Below, one piece after another: positions 1 to 7,825 of a stretch of DNA of 17,996 nucleotides. The notes beneath the pieces are model-generated. The model saw only the letters and a list, made by a program, of their open reading frames with translations. It made no database searches and was not told the origin of the DNA. Source of the stretch: DASRCB01 sp035653295 (GTDB lineage Bacteria; Acidobacteriota; Terriglobia; Bryobacterales; Bryobacteraceae); contig DASRCB010000207.1 of the NCBI GenBank assembly GCA_035653295.1, positions 1 through 17,996 on the forward strand, read 5' to 3'. Position numbers and translations under genes: made by a program. How positions within the stretch are numbered: the stretch's first letter is position 1; each line of letters opens with the position of its first letter.

Positions 1-67
1 GGGCGTTTTCGCGGGCGCGAGCGTCCCAATCCTGCTGCATTTTCTTGAGGATGGCGGGGTTCTCCAT
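1..67 (-). CDS. Probable class I SAM-dependent methyltransferase, N-terminal fragment
   Basis: A minus-strand reading frame starts with ATG at 67 and is still open at the left edge, giving the first 22 residues. These include the segment QQDWDARARENA. A short leader of the form DWDxRARENA is common at the N terminus of acidobacterial SAM-dependent methyltransferases of unknown substrate, and this is the only basis for the name. No SAM-binding motif lies inside the window. No clear Shine-Dalgarno sequence precedes the ATG. The gene diverges from the tRNA-Ala gene, with about 80 bases between them. The product name is inference; that a coding region starts here is somewhat more secure. Confidence 0.5.
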   Translation of the reverse strand, partial: MENPAILKKMQQDWDARARENA

Positions 68-123
68 GACGACTGAGGGGCGAAAGAACCTCTATTGTAG
101 CGTGCGCGGCGGGCTGGCCGTGG

Positions 124-129
124 TATATT
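124..129 (+). promoter_or_regulatory. Candidate -10 element for tRNA-Ala
   Basis: The hexamer TATATT lies in a short AT-rich patch within otherwise GC-rich DNA, 17 bases before the tRNA, so initiation would fall just ahead of the mature 5' end. No good -35 hexamer is found at the usual spacing, so this is only a candidate. Confidence 0.25.
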
Positions 130-146
130 AAAATCGTTCCGCGCGT

Positions 147-222
147 GGGCGAGTAGCTCAGCTGGGAGAGCACGGCGTTCGCAACGCCGGGGTCGTGGGT
201 TCGAATCCCATCTCGTCCACCA
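147..222 (+). tRNA. tRNA-Ala, anticodon CGC
   Basis: A full cloverleaf can be folded. The acceptor arm GGGCGAG pairs with CTCGTCC, followed by discriminator A219 and an encoded CCA at 220-222. The D arm has GCTC/GAGC. The anticodon stem CGGCG/CGCCG encloses the loop TTCGCAA, giving anticodon CGC at 180-182, which reads codon GCG. The T loop is TTCGAAT. The acceptor contains the G3:U70 wobble pair, the identity element recognised by alanyl-tRNA synthetase, which confirms the alanine assignment independently of the anticodon. The gene stands alone between the methyltransferase fragment and the end of the convergent peptidase gene. Confidence 0.97.
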
Positions 223-265
223 TTCCTGCGCCGGTCCGACTTACCCCGCACTGATGACCAACAGC

Positions 266-2293
266 TCAATCGCTGGGCGTCGCGTCCGTGCGCGCTTTGA
301 CGTATTTGTCATAGCACGCGAGATAACGCTGAAAGCGGTCCCGAATAAATGACGGGCGCGTGAATTCGTGGTACTCGCCCGGATAGACCACGAACTCTGT
401 CGGCACACCGAGCACCCGCAGGGCTTCGTACATCTGCTCGCTGCCCACGATCGGTACGTTGAAGTCCTTGTCGCCGCCCATGAACAGTGTGGGGGTGTGA
501 ATGCGGTCGGCGTGGAAGAAGGGATAGGAGACCTTGATCCAGAGGTCCGGGTTCTTCCAAGGCGGGCTGATCTCGTTGTCGTACTGAAAGACGTACTCAT
601 CGGAGCCGTACATAGAGATCTGGTTGGCGCTGCCCGCGCCGGCGATGGCGGCCTTGAAGCGGCCGTCGCGCGCGATCGTGTAGTCGGTGAGGATGCCGCC
701 GTAGCTCCAGCCGCCGATACCGAGACGGTCGGGATCGGCGATGCCCATGCCGACCACGTGATCGACGCCGGCGAGCAGGTCATCGACTTCTTTGTTGCCC
801 CAGTCGGCGAAGATGGTTTCCGAGTAGGCGTGACCGCGGCCCGCGCTGCCGCGGTAATCGATGGAGATGACCACGTAACCGGCGGCTGCGAACAACTGAT
901 GATCGAAGCGGAAATCGTGTGCGTCCTGGCCGTTCGGGCCGCCGTGAATTCGCAGCAGCGTGGGGTATTTGCGGCCGCTCTGGAAATCCGGCGGTTTGGT
1001 GATGTAACCGTGGATCTCGGATCCATCTTTACTGTGAAAGCTGATATCCTTGACGGCGCCCAGCTGCAGCTCGGACATGAGCGCGTCGTTGTGACGGGTT
1101 AACCTCCGCAGTGCGCCGCCGTCGAGGGCGAACACTTCGGCGGGACGATCGTCGGTGCTCGCTGTTGCGGCGATATGGCCACCGCCGATCGATTGCGCCT
1201 CGACGACGAGATTGCCGCCGATCAGGCGCTCGGCGCGGCCTCCGGCGACGGGCACGCGCGCGGGATATTCATTGCGATCGTCGTGCACGAGCACGGTGAT
1301 GGCGCGTCCGTCGGGAGAGAACAGAGGAGACGAGGCGCCGCGGTCAAGCTCAGCGGTGAGAACGCGCGGCTCACCGCCGGCCGCTGGTATGACGGCGAGA
1401 CGGTCGGTATTGTAGGCCGTGTACTTTGGGTCGCTGCCGCGGAAATAGGCGATGGTTTTGCCGTCCGGGCTCCAGGCGAGTTTGCCGGTATCCGGGCCGG
1501 ACCATGTCGTCACGCGCTGGAGCGGAGCGCCTGGACGCGCTTCGGCGACGAATACATCGGTATTCAGCGTGCGCTCCCAGTCGTTATCGCGGTTGCTGAC
1601 GAAGGCGAGGCGCGAGCCGTCGGGGGACCACGCGGGATCGTCCTCCTCGAATTTGGTGTCCGTGGTCAGAGGCTTCACGGATTTCGTAGCGATGTCGTAA
1701 AGGAAGATGCGGCGCAGCGAGCCGCTCAGATAACCCTCTGTGTCCTCCTTGAAGTGATAGCGATTGATGACGATCGGCTTCGGCGGCTTCTCCTTCGCGC
1801 CTGGCTTGTCTTTGTCGTCATCTTCGTCGTTCGCATCCTTCTCGCTCATGACCAAAGCCAGCGTTTTCGCGTCCGGCGACCATTCATAGGAGGAGATGTG
1901 GCCGGTGACATTGGTGAGCTGAAAGGCCTCGCCGCCGCGCCGGTCGAGCGCCCATACCTGCTTGCCTTTGGCCGGGCCGGGGCGGGAGGAGAGGAACGTG
2001 ATCCAGCGATTATCCGGGCTCCAGCGCGGTTTGCTGGCGGAGTGGTCGCCGGTGCTGTAGGTGAGGCGCAGATCCTGAGCGCCGTCCCAGCTCACCATCC
2101 AGATGTCGGTCATCTGCTTGTCGGCAGCTTTGTCGACGGTGCTGACGGTATAGGCGATCCATTGCCCGTCGGGCGAGACCCGCGGATCGTCAATTTCCTG
2201 AAGCCGATCGAGGTCGTCGAGGTTAACCGGCCGGCGCGCGGCAGCCGCGATTCCACAGGTCAGGAGCGCGACAAAAAGGGCGATCCTCAGCAT
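266..2293 (-). CDS. Exported S9 family (acylaminoacyl-peptidase-like) serine peptidase
   Basis: The 675-residue product is a prolyl-oligopeptidase-family peptidase, expected to cleave short peptides in the periplasm or outside the cell. Residues 1-19 form a signal peptide (LFVALLTCGIAAAA). About residues 30-390 form a beta-propeller with repeated SPDGxxIAY-type (PD40) strands, for example near 40, 92 and 140. The C-terminal alpha/beta hydrolase domain carries the triad: Ser530 in GWSYGG, Asp610 in GDKDFNVP and His642 in GEYHEF. The spacings of 80 and 32 residues match the family. A lysine/aspartate-rich loop (151-171) interrupts the propeller, as in many S9C relatives. It lies 20 bases downstream of the rlmD-like gene and is probably co-transcribed with it, although no functional link is apparent. 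The substrate is unknown. Confidence 0.93.
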   Translation of the reverse strand: MLRIALFVALLTCGIAAAARRPVNLDDLDRLQEIDDPRVSPDGQWIAYTVSTVDKAADKQMTDIWMVSWDGAQDLRLTYSTGDHSASKPRWSPDNRWITFLSSRPGPAKGKQVWALDRRGGEAFQLTNVTGHISSYEWSPDAKTLALVMSEKDANDEDDDKDKPGAKEKPPKPIVINRYHFKEDTEGYLSGSLRRIFLYDIATKSVKPLTTDTKFEEDDPAWSPDGSRLAFVSNRDNDWERTLNTDVFVAEARPGAPLQRVTTWSGPDTGKLAWSPDGKTIAYFRGSDPKYTAYNTDRLAVIPAAGGEPRVLTAELDRGASSPLFSPDGRAITVLVHDDRNEYPARVPVAGGRAERLIGGNLVVEAQSIGGGHIAATASTDDRPAEVFALDGGALRRLTRHNDALMSELQLGAVKDISFHSKDGSEIHGYITKPPDFQSGRKYPTLLRIHGGPNGQDAHDFRFDHQLFAAAGYVVISIDYRGSAGRGHAYSETIFADWGNKEVDDLLAGVDHVVGMGIADPDRLGIGGWSYGGILTDYTIARDGRFKAAIAGAGSANQISMYGSDEYVFQYDNEISPPWKNPDLWIKVSYPFFHADRIHTPTLFMGGDKDFNVPIVGSEQMYEALRVLGVPTEFVVYPGEYHEFTRPSFIRDRFQRYLACYDKYVKARTDATPSD

Positions 2294-2313
2294 AATCGGA
2301 ATGAGTTTACCAA

Positions 2314-3492
2314 TTAAGCGAGCAGGTCGAGACGGACGACCGTCTCGAGATGGGAAGTCTGCGGGAACAAGTCGATGAGCGTCATTTTGCTGATGGAGTA
2401 GCCACCCGCGAGGAGGGCCTTCAGATCCCGGGCCAGCGTGGTCGGATCGCAGGAGACAATCACAATGCGCGGCGCGCGGATGCGCAGCAGTTCGTTGACC
2501 GCCATTTTGCCGAGGCCGGCGCGCGGCGGATCGGCGACGATCAGATCAGGCGGGGCATCGACGATCAGCAGGTGTGCGTCGGCAGTTTCCTGCCGGACTT
2601 CGATGTTGGCCAGGCCGGCGGATTCAGCATTGGCCTTAAGATCGTGAAACGCGCTGCCCGCGATTTCAATGGCCGTGACATGCTCGAACGCGCGGGCCAG
2701 CGGCAGTGTGAACAGCCCGACTCCGGCGTACAGGTCGATTGCCGCGCGCCCGCCTTCGCCGTCGATCACGGCCGAAACAATATGATCAATAAGAAACCGA
2801 TTTACCTGGAAGAAAGAGTTGCGGCTGACGCGAAGGCCCTCGTAGGAAATGGGCTCGCTGGTCCCCAGCTCATGCAGGAGGGCGCGGAAGTCCGCGGGCG
2901 CGCGATCGCGAAGATTGAACTGCAGCTCGGTTTCATTCGTGAAGAGCTCCAGGTCGGCGTCGAAGGGCCGAATGCGCGGTAATTCAGCCGAAAGGCGAGC
3001 GATGGCCTCGTTCAGTCGTGGTGAGGAGATCGGGCAGTGGTCGATGGGGCACAGGGTGTGCGAGCCGTGCTCATAATAACCGATGCGGCCGCCGCTGATG
3101 TGCAGCTGGGTGCGATTGCGATAGTGCCAGTGATCGGCAGAGATCGTCTCGATGGTGCGGCCGTATTCGATTTGGCCGATGCGCCGCAGGACCTCCTGCA
3201 GAATCGCGCTCTTTTGGGCCAGCTGATATTCGTATGGGGCGTGTTGATACTGGCAACCGCCGCAGCGGAAGAAGTACGGGCAGGGCGGCTCGACGCGCTC
3301 GGGCGCGGGGACGTCGACGTGTGTCAGACGGCCGCGCAACAGGTCGTTTTTGGAGCGAGTCAGCTCGGCCGTGACGCGCTCGCCGGGAAGGACGAAGGGC
3401 AGAAGCACCACCCGGCCGTTGTCGCGCGCCAGCCCGTCGCCGCCGTAGACCAGCTTCTCGATGGTGAGTTCCGTTCCCGCCACTCCTTCCAT
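2314..3492 (-). CDS. rlmD: RlmD/TrmA-family RNA (uracil-5-)-methyltransferase
   Basis: The 392-residue product should transfer a methyl group from SAM to C5 of a uridine, most likely in 23S rRNA. An N-terminal TRAM-like domain (about 1-60) is followed by a 4Fe-4S site with C71, C77 and C80 (CPYFFRCGGC) and probably C153 (HCPISSP). The C-terminal Rossmann domain has the SAM motif DLYAGVGLFTLPLA (253-266), DPPRAG (321-326), the catalytic cysteine C348 in SCDPTTLARD and the proton-abstracting glutamate E383 in HLETVV. The frame stays open up to 3891, but that part is arginine/proline-rich, overlaps the opposing ytxH-like gene and resembles no family, so the start is placed at MEGVAGTELT. Family membership is firm; the exact target (U1939, U747 or a tRNA site) cannot be told from sequence. 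Confidence 0.92.
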   Translation of the reverse strand: MEGVAGTELTIEKLVYGGDGLARDNGRVVLLPFVLPGERVTAELTRSKNDLLRGRLTHVDVPAPERVEPPCPYFFRCGGCQYQHAPYEYQLAQKSAILQEVLRRIGQIEYGRTIETISADHWHYRNRTQLHISGGRIGYYEHGSHTLCPIDHCPISSPRLNEAIARLSAELPRIRPFDADLELFTNETELQFNLRDRAPADFRALLHELGTSEPISYEGLRVSRNSFFQVNRFLIDHIVSAVIDGEGGRAAIDLYAGVGLFTLPLARAFEHVTAIEIAGSAFHDLKANAESAGLANIEVRQETADAHLLIVDAPPDLIVADPPRAGLGKMAVNELLRIRAPRIVIVSCDPTTLARDLKALLAGGYSISKMTLIDLFPQTSHLETVVRLDLLA

Positions 3493-3522
3493 AGTAGGGG
3501 GCGGGTAGCGGGATGTAGCCGC

Positions 3523-3531
3523 TGCTATGCT
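3523..3531 (+). promoter_or_regulatory. Candidate extended -10 promoter for the ytxH-like gene
   Basis: The string TGCTATGCT in the 77-base divergent spacer fits an extended -10 (TGnTATnnT), about 40 bases before the ATG at 3570. No -35 match is visible at standard spacing. Support is from pattern and position only. Confidence 0.3.
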
Positions 3532-3569
3532 GTAGGTGGCAGGGCCAGGTAGCCCGGCCAGGAGCGAAC

Positions 3570-3878
3570 ATGGACGACAATAAATTCTCGTACTTTTTTC
3601 TCGGACTGGGGCTGGGCGTCGCTGTAGGTCTGTTGTTTGCCCCCAAGAGCGGCCAGGAGACGCGGCAGCTGATTGCCTCCAAAGCGGGCGAGGGGAAAGA
3701 CTATTTGAAGCGGCAGAGCTCGACCATTCGCGATACGGCGAATGACGTTGTCGAGCGCGGGCGCAGCGCTCTGGCGCGGCAGCGCGATCAGCTGAACCAG
3801 GCGGTGGAGGCGGGCAAGCAGGCCTATCGCGAAGCCGTCGGCGGCGCGCCGCAGGAAGAAGCCGGCGAGAACGCCTGA
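3570..3878 (+). CDS. YtxH domain-containing small membrane protein
   Basis: The 102-residue product begins with a hydrophobic glycine-rich helix (residues 7-24, FFLGLGLGVAVGLLFAP) followed by APKSGQETR, the typical YtxH boundary. The remainder is a long amphipathic helix rich in Lys, Glu, Arg and Gln (about 30-90), probably coiled-coil. A Shine-Dalgarno GGAG sits five bases before the ATG. The YtxH family is widespread but its biochemical role is poorly defined; in Firmicutes a member is stress-induced. Eighteen bases downstream comes a second small membrane-anchored helical protein, so the two probably form an operon and may act together at the inner membrane. That last point is inference. 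Confidence 0.85.
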   Translation: MDDNKFSYFFLGLGLGVAVGLLFAPKSGQETRQLIASKAGEGKDYLKRQSSTIRDTANDVVERGRSALARQRDQLNQAVEAGKQAYREAVGGAPQEEAGENA

Positions 3879-3896
3879 TCGCCGTTCGCAACCGCC

Positions 3897-4391
3897 ATGG
3901 ATAACACGCTGCTCCTCGTGTTCACCGGCATTGCCGCCGCGGCGCTGGTGATTCAGGCTCTGATGCTGGTGATGATCGGTGTTGCGGTTCTGAAGATGCG
4001 CAACACCGTCATGGAGATGCTGCCCAAGGTGGAGGACCTGGTGGCGGCATCAAAAACAACCGTACTGCAGAGCCGCAAGCAGATTGCCGAGGTCACCGGA
4101 AAAGCCAATGAAATCCTCGACAGCACGAAGGTGCAGCTGGGCAAGATCGATGCCCTGATCACGGACGCAAGCGACCGGGCGCGCGTGCAGATGGATCGTG
4201 TCGAGCTGGTGCTGGACGAGACCATGGACCGCGCGCAGTCCGCCGTTTCGGCCGTGCATCGCGGCGTGACCCGGCCGTTAAAAGAGTTGCACGGGATCGC
4301 CGTTGGCATTCGGGCGACTTTCGCATATCTGCTGCGCGGAGGCCGGCCTAATGTCGACCAGGTGACCAGCGACGAAGAGATGTTTATCTGA
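3897..4391 (+). CDS. DUF948-like membrane-anchored helical protein
   Basis: The 164-residue product has one N-terminal hydrophobic helix (about 4-32, LLLVFTGIAAAALVIQALML). A predominantly helical region follows (about 40-130) with regularly spaced Val, Ile and Leu between charged residues. This layout resembles DUF948/YtxG-type proteins, often encoded beside YtxH proteins as here. No catalytic motif is seen. The function is unknown; a structural or envelope-associated role is a guess. Its stop codon lies only six bases from that of the convergent cysE gene, so the two transcripts must overlap or terminate inside each other's coding region. Confidence 0.75.
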   Translation: MDNTLLLVFTGIAAAALVIQALMLVMIGVAVLKMRNTVMEMLPKVEDLVAASKTTVLQSRKQIAEVTGKANEILDSTKVQLGKIDALITDASDRARVQMDRVELVLDETMDRAQSAVSAVHRGVTRPLKELHGIAVGIRATFAYLLRGGRPNVDQVTSDEEMFI

Positions 4392-4397
4392 AGATGT

Positions 4398-5048
4398 TCA
4401 GCGCCGTCCGGCGACCTGTTCACCGACCAGCGACTGGACCAGCTTCTCCAACTCGCCCACCCGCCTTGTGAGTTCGTCGATTTGCTGGCCTTCAGGGTCG
4501 GGCAGCCGTCCGTGTTCCAGATCTTCCGGCTCAGTCAGGGAGCGCACGATGCGTCCGGGCACGCCCACAACGGTCGAGTGATCGGGTACCGACCGGATCA
4601 CAACGCTTCCTGCGCCAACCTTGACGTGCTCACCGACCACAATATTCCCGAGCACCTTCGCACCGGTGCCGATCACGACGTGGTTGCGGATGGTGGGGTG
4701 GCGCTTGCCCTTCTCCTTGCCCGTGCCTCCCAGGGTCACGTTCTGATAGAGCAGCACGTCGTCGCCAATTTCGGTGGTTTCGCCGATGACCACGCCCATT
4801 CCGTGATCGATGAAAAAGCGGCGGCCGATTCTAGCGCCGGGATGAATTTCGACTCCGGTGATGAAGCGGTTGGTTTGGGAGATAACTCGGGCCAGCAGCC
4901 GCCAGCCGCCCCGCCAAAACGAGTGCGCCAGCCTGTGCATCAGGACGGCGTGAAAGCCGGGATAACAGAGAATGATTTCCACAACGCTGCGCGCGGCCGG
5001 GTCGCGCTCAAAAATGGTGTGGATCTGCTCTCTTACGGCTCGGAACAT
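4398..5048 (-). CDS. cysE: Serine O-acetyltransferase, short (EpsC) type
   Basis: The enzyme acetylates L-serine with acetyl-CoA to O-acetylserine, the first step of cysteine synthesis in the cytoplasm. The 216-residue product has a short helical N-terminal part and then a left-handed beta-helix of hexapeptide repeats (about 65-168). Diagnostic motifs are EIHPGARIG (67-75), the catalytic His82 in IDHGMG, TLGGTGKEKGKRHP (105-118, His117) and GAGSVV (146-151). The start at 5048 is chosen over an in-frame ATG at 5117 because a strong Shine-Dalgarno (GAGGGAG) lies directly before it and the family begins here. It is shorter than the E. coli enzyme (273 residues). The C terminus after 170 is predicted helical. 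No O-acetylserine sulfhydrylase gene is adjacent. Confidence 0.93.
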   Translation of the reverse strand: MFRAVREQIHTIFERDPAARSVVEIILCYPGFHAVLMHRLAHSFWRGGWRLLARVISQTNRFITGVEIHPGARIGRRFFIDHGMGVVIGETTEIGDDVLLYQNVTLGGTGKEKGKRHPTIRNHVVIGTGAKVLGNIVVGEHVKVGAGSVVIRSVPDHSTVVGVPGRIVRSLTEPEDLEHGRLPDPEGQQIDELTRRVGELEKLVQSLVGEQVAGRR

Positions 5049-5050
5049 TG

Positions 5051-5057
5051 CTCCCTC
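5051..5057 (-). promoter_or_regulatory. Ribosome binding site deciding the cysE start
   Basis: On the minus strand GAGGGAG lies two bases before the ATG at 5048, with its GAGG core five bases away. It is one of the strongest Shine-Dalgarno sequences in the window and argues against the upstream in-frame start at 5117. Confidence 0.7.
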
Positions 5058-5115
5058 ATTATCACGCGCAAGCGGCCACATCGGGGCGCGCGATAGTATC
5101 AGGTACCTTGGATTC

Positions 5116-5553
5116 ATGGGCAGATTTGCGGGATTCGCGATTCTGGCTGTATTCCTTGGCGCGTGCTCTGGTTCTGGTACTAAACAGGCGTCGGCGGCCC
5201 CGGCGCCCAGGCCTCAACTCGTCCCCGCGTCAAATCAGAACCCTGTGGCAAAGTACCTGGAACTGGCCGGCTTCCGCCTCGACGAGAAAGGCCCCGGGAA
5301 GGTGCAAATCCAGTTTGCGGTGATCAATCACTCCGATGCCGACATCGGCGACCTCGGACTGCTGGTGAATCTCAAGGCAAAGGGCGCAGGGCCGAAGGAC
5401 GCACCGCTGTTCACTTTTCCGGCCAGCGTCCCCGATCTGGGGCCCGAAGAAGTGAAGCAGGTGACCGTCACCGTACCGACCAAGATGCGCGTTTACGAGC
5501 TTCCCGACTGGCAGTTCATCACCGCCGATTTCACCGTCACCTCGCCGAAGTAA
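5116..5553 (+). CDS. Small lipoprotein of unknown function
   Basis: The 145-residue product starts with a very short signal sequence (MGRFAGFAILAVFLGAC) that ends in lipobox LGAC, with Cys17 as the predicted lipidated residue. An Ala/Pro-rich linker follows (about 18-45). The rest (about 50-145) reads as a beta-sandwich-like domain with alternating hydrophobic strands such as VQIQFAVINHS and VKQVTVTVPT. No enzyme motif is seen and I do not recognise a named family. The segment resembles the FxLYD-type domains of secreted proteins only in general pattern. The stop codon overlaps the start of the AlaX-like gene by one base (TAATG), suggesting coupled translation with an apparently unrelated enzyme. 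An in-frame ATG upstream at 4972 lies inside the opposing cysE gene and is rejected. Confidence 0.78.
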   Translation: MGRFAGFAILAVFLGACSGSGTKQASAAPAPRPQLVPASNQNPVAKYLELAGFRLDEKGPGKVQIQFAVINHSDADIGDLGLLVNLKAKGAGPKDAPLFTFPASVPDLGPEEVKQVTVTVPTKMRVYELPDWQFITADFTVTSPK

Positions 5554-6707
5554 TGACCGAGCGCCTGTACTACAACGACAGCCGCCTGCTGGAATTCGAG
5601 GCGCGCGTGATCGAGCGATCTGAAGATGGGCTGCGCGTCTGGCTTGACCGCACCGCATTTTATCCGACTTCGGGCGGGCAGCCGTTCGATACCGGTACCC
5701 TCGCCGGCGTGGCCGTGGTGGACGTAATCGATGAAGACGACCGGATCGTGCACGTGCTGGAACAGCCGATCAGGGGAGACACGGTGACCGGCCGGATAGA
5801 CCGCGTGCGGCGCTTCGATCATATGCAGCAGCACACCGGCCAGCATCTGCTCTCCGCGGTCTTCGTTGAGATGCTGAATGCGCCAACGGTCAGCTTTCAC
5901 CTCGGCGCGGACAGCTCTACGATCGACCTTGGAATTGCCGCGCTGTCCCCGGAGCAGGTGCGAGCCGTCGAACACCGCTGCAACGAAATCGTGCAGGAGA
6001 ACCGGCCGGTTACCATTTCGTTCGAGCACGTTTCGGAAGCGAGGGACCTGCGCAAAGCGTCCGAGCGCGAGGGGGAGATTCGGATCATTGCCATCGCAGC
6101 GCTGGACCGGAGCGCCTGCGGCGGGACGCACGTGCGCTCGACGGGCGAGATCGGCCCGATGCTGATGCGCCGCCTGGAGAAGATTCGCGGGAACATTCGA
6201 GTCGAGTTCCTGTGTGGTTTCCGGGCGCTCGATCGCGCCCGCCGGGATTACGAGGCCCTCGCCGCGGCCGCCCGCGCGTTCTCCGCTCCGCTCGACGAGG
6301 TTCCCGAGCGGGTGGCAAGCCAGATATCGGCGCTGCAGGAGGCGGAAAAGGCCCGCGTCAAGCTCGCCGCCGCTGTGGCCCGCGACGAAGGGCGGCGGCT
6401 TTATGGCGACAGCGGCCCATTTGTGAGTCGCGAGGTCGCGGTCATCGACGACGAAGCTCGCGCGCTGGCGCAGGGATTTACCGCCGGGCCGAACGCTCGG
6501 TTTATGGTCACTGCGGCGAGTCCTCCGTCGATCCTGCTGGCTGTTTCCGCGGACTCGGGCCTCCACGCGGGCAACGAGTTGAAGGCGATCCTTACTCAGT
6601 TCGGCGGCAGAGGCGGAGGAAACGCCACCATCGCGCAGGGCAGCCTGCCGGATGCTGAAGCGCTGAAAAGCGCGGCAGCCGCTCTTTCGGAGAGAGTCGG
6701 CCGGTGA
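5553..6707 (+). CDS. AlaX-type alanyl-tRNA editing protein with C-terminal DHHA1 region
   Basis: The 384-residue product matches the editing half of alanyl-tRNA synthetase as a free-standing protein, expected to hydrolyse Ser-tRNA(Ala) or Gly-tRNA(Ala) in trans. An N-terminal beta-barrel-like part (about 1-85) contains FYPTSGGQPFDTG. The zinc/active site comprises His94 and His98 (QQHTGQH) with Cys189 and His193 (SACGGTH). A helical segment (about 220-285) leads to a DHHA1-like domain ending in GGRGGGNATIAQG, typical of the AlaRS C terminus. No aminoacylation domain is present. The start overlaps the lipoprotein stop by one base, and the end overlaps the next gene by four (GTGA). Specificity for Ala against a related editing role is inferred from the motifs. 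Confidence 0.9.
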   Translation: MTERLYYNDSRLLEFEARVIERSEDGLRVWLDRTAFYPTSGGQPFDTGTLAGVAVVDVIDEDDRIVHVLEQPIRGDTVTGRIDRVRRFDHMQQHTGQHLLSAVFVEMLNAPTVSFHLGADSSTIDLGIAALSPEQVRAVEHRCNEIVQENRPVTISFEHVSEARDLRKASEREGEIRIIAIAALDRSACGGTHVRSTGEIGPMLMRRLEKIRGNIRVEFLCGFRALDRARRDYEALAAAARAFSAPLDEVPERVASQISALQEAEKARVKLAAAVARDEGRRLYGDSGPFVSREVAVIDDEARALAQGFTAGPNARFMVTAASPPSILLAVSADSGLHAGNELKAILTQFGGRGGGNATIAQGSLPDAEALKSAAAALSERVGR

Positions 6708-7784
6708 TTCGCACGCGGTTAACCGAACTGCTGGAACTGTCCGTCCCGGTGATCCAGGCGCCGATGGCCGGCGGCGGGGATACGGTCGAACTCGTTGCCG
6801 CCGTATGCAACGCTGGCGCGCTTGGATCGGCAGGCGCCGCGTACCTGACCCCCGAACAGATCATCGAGCGGGGCCGGGCGATTCGTGCGCGAACATCCCG
6901 GCCGTTCGGGATCAACCTCTTCGCTCCGCAGCCGGCGCCCGAGCCCGACGACGACGCTATCAAGCGAGCTGTCGATGCCGTGCGGCCGTGGTTCGAGGAA
7001 CTGGGACTCGCGCCGCCGACCCGCCCCACAGCGCCGGCATCGCGGTTCGAGGATCAGATGGCCGCATGTCTCGAAACGGGCGCGGCGGTATTCAGCTTCA
7101 CCTTTGGGCCGTTGTCGCGCAGCGCAGTAGACGAGATCAAGCGGCACAACATGATCGTCATGGGAACGGCGACCACTGTGGCCGAGGCTCGCGCGCTCGC
7201 AGATGCTGGCGTCGATGCAGTAGTGGCGCAGGGGAGCGAAGCGGGGGGCCATCGGGGGACGTTCCTCGGCGACTTTGCGTCGGCAATGGTCGGCAGCATG
7301 GCGCTGATTCCGCAGATTGCCGATGCCGTGTCGGTTCCTGTGATCGCGTCAGGCGGCATCATGGACGGGCGCGGGGTCGCGGCCGCGATCCTGCTGGGAG
7401 CCTGCGGCGCACAAATCTGGAACAGCTTTCCTGACGTGCAACGAGGCAGGGATCGCGCCGGCTTACCAGGATGCGATCGTGTCGGCCCGGGAAGATGGCA
7501 CGGCCATCACGCGCGCTTTCTCCGGACGGCCGGCGCGCGGGATCGCAAACCGGGTCCTGCGGCATTACGAGCAGACCGGTGACGCCATTCTGCCTTTCCC
7601 TCTGCAAAACGTCCTGACGCGACCGATGCGCACCGAGGCGATGCGGCAAAACCGCGCGGAGTACCTGTCGTTGTGGGCGGGGCAGGGCGTTCGCATGGCG
7701 CGCCGCTTGCCGGCATCGGAACTGGTGGCGTTGCTGAAGATCGAGCTGCAAACGGCGGTCAATGCTGTGGGGAAGTTGCGGTAG
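6704..7784 (+). pseudogene. Nitronate monooxygenase-type FMN protein, interrupted by a frameshift
   Basis: This is a member of the 2-nitropropane dioxygenase/nitronate monooxygenase family, FMN-dependent TIM-barrel enzymes that oxidise alkyl nitronates. The GTG start at 6704 overlaps the previous stop (GTGA) and follows GGAGAGAG. Recognisable parts are VIQAPMAGG (16-24), GSEAGGHRG with His183 (probable catalytic His) and the phosphate-binding stretch ASGGIMDGRG. The frame is normal to Gln237. It then needs the loss of one base near 7416-7418 to continue as IGTAFLTCNEAGIAPAYQDA and on to the stop at 7784. Read straight, it ends at 7582 with a nonsensical tail. The repaired length of about 359 residues is normal. 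Either a recent inactivating insertion or a sequence error; the otherwise intact second half favours a recent event or an error. Confidence 0.85.
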
Positions 7785-7825
7785 TCGGGCGTCCGCGGCC
7801 TGCGTGCGGGTCCGGGGGCTGCACG

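Noticed and set aside
1175..2317. A 380-residue plus-strand open frame antisense to the S9 peptidase
   Set aside because: No domain is recognisable, and the peptidase on the opposite strand has a signal peptide, propeller repeats and a complete triad.
3493..3891. N-terminal extension of the rlmD-like gene
   Set aside because: The in-frame extension is Arg/Ser/Pro-rich, unlike the family, and overlaps nearly all of the opposing YtxH-type gene, which has its own Shine-Dalgarno.
5087..5099. Palindrome GATAGTATC as an operator between cysE and the lipoprotein gene
   Set aside because: It is only nine bases, occurs once, and matches no regulator site I can name; it could equally be overlapping weak -10 elements.
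147..6707. Functional pairing of the tRNA-Ala gene with the AlaX-type editing gene
   Set aside because: They are 5.3 kb apart, separated by unrelated operons on both strands; proximity is most likely chance.
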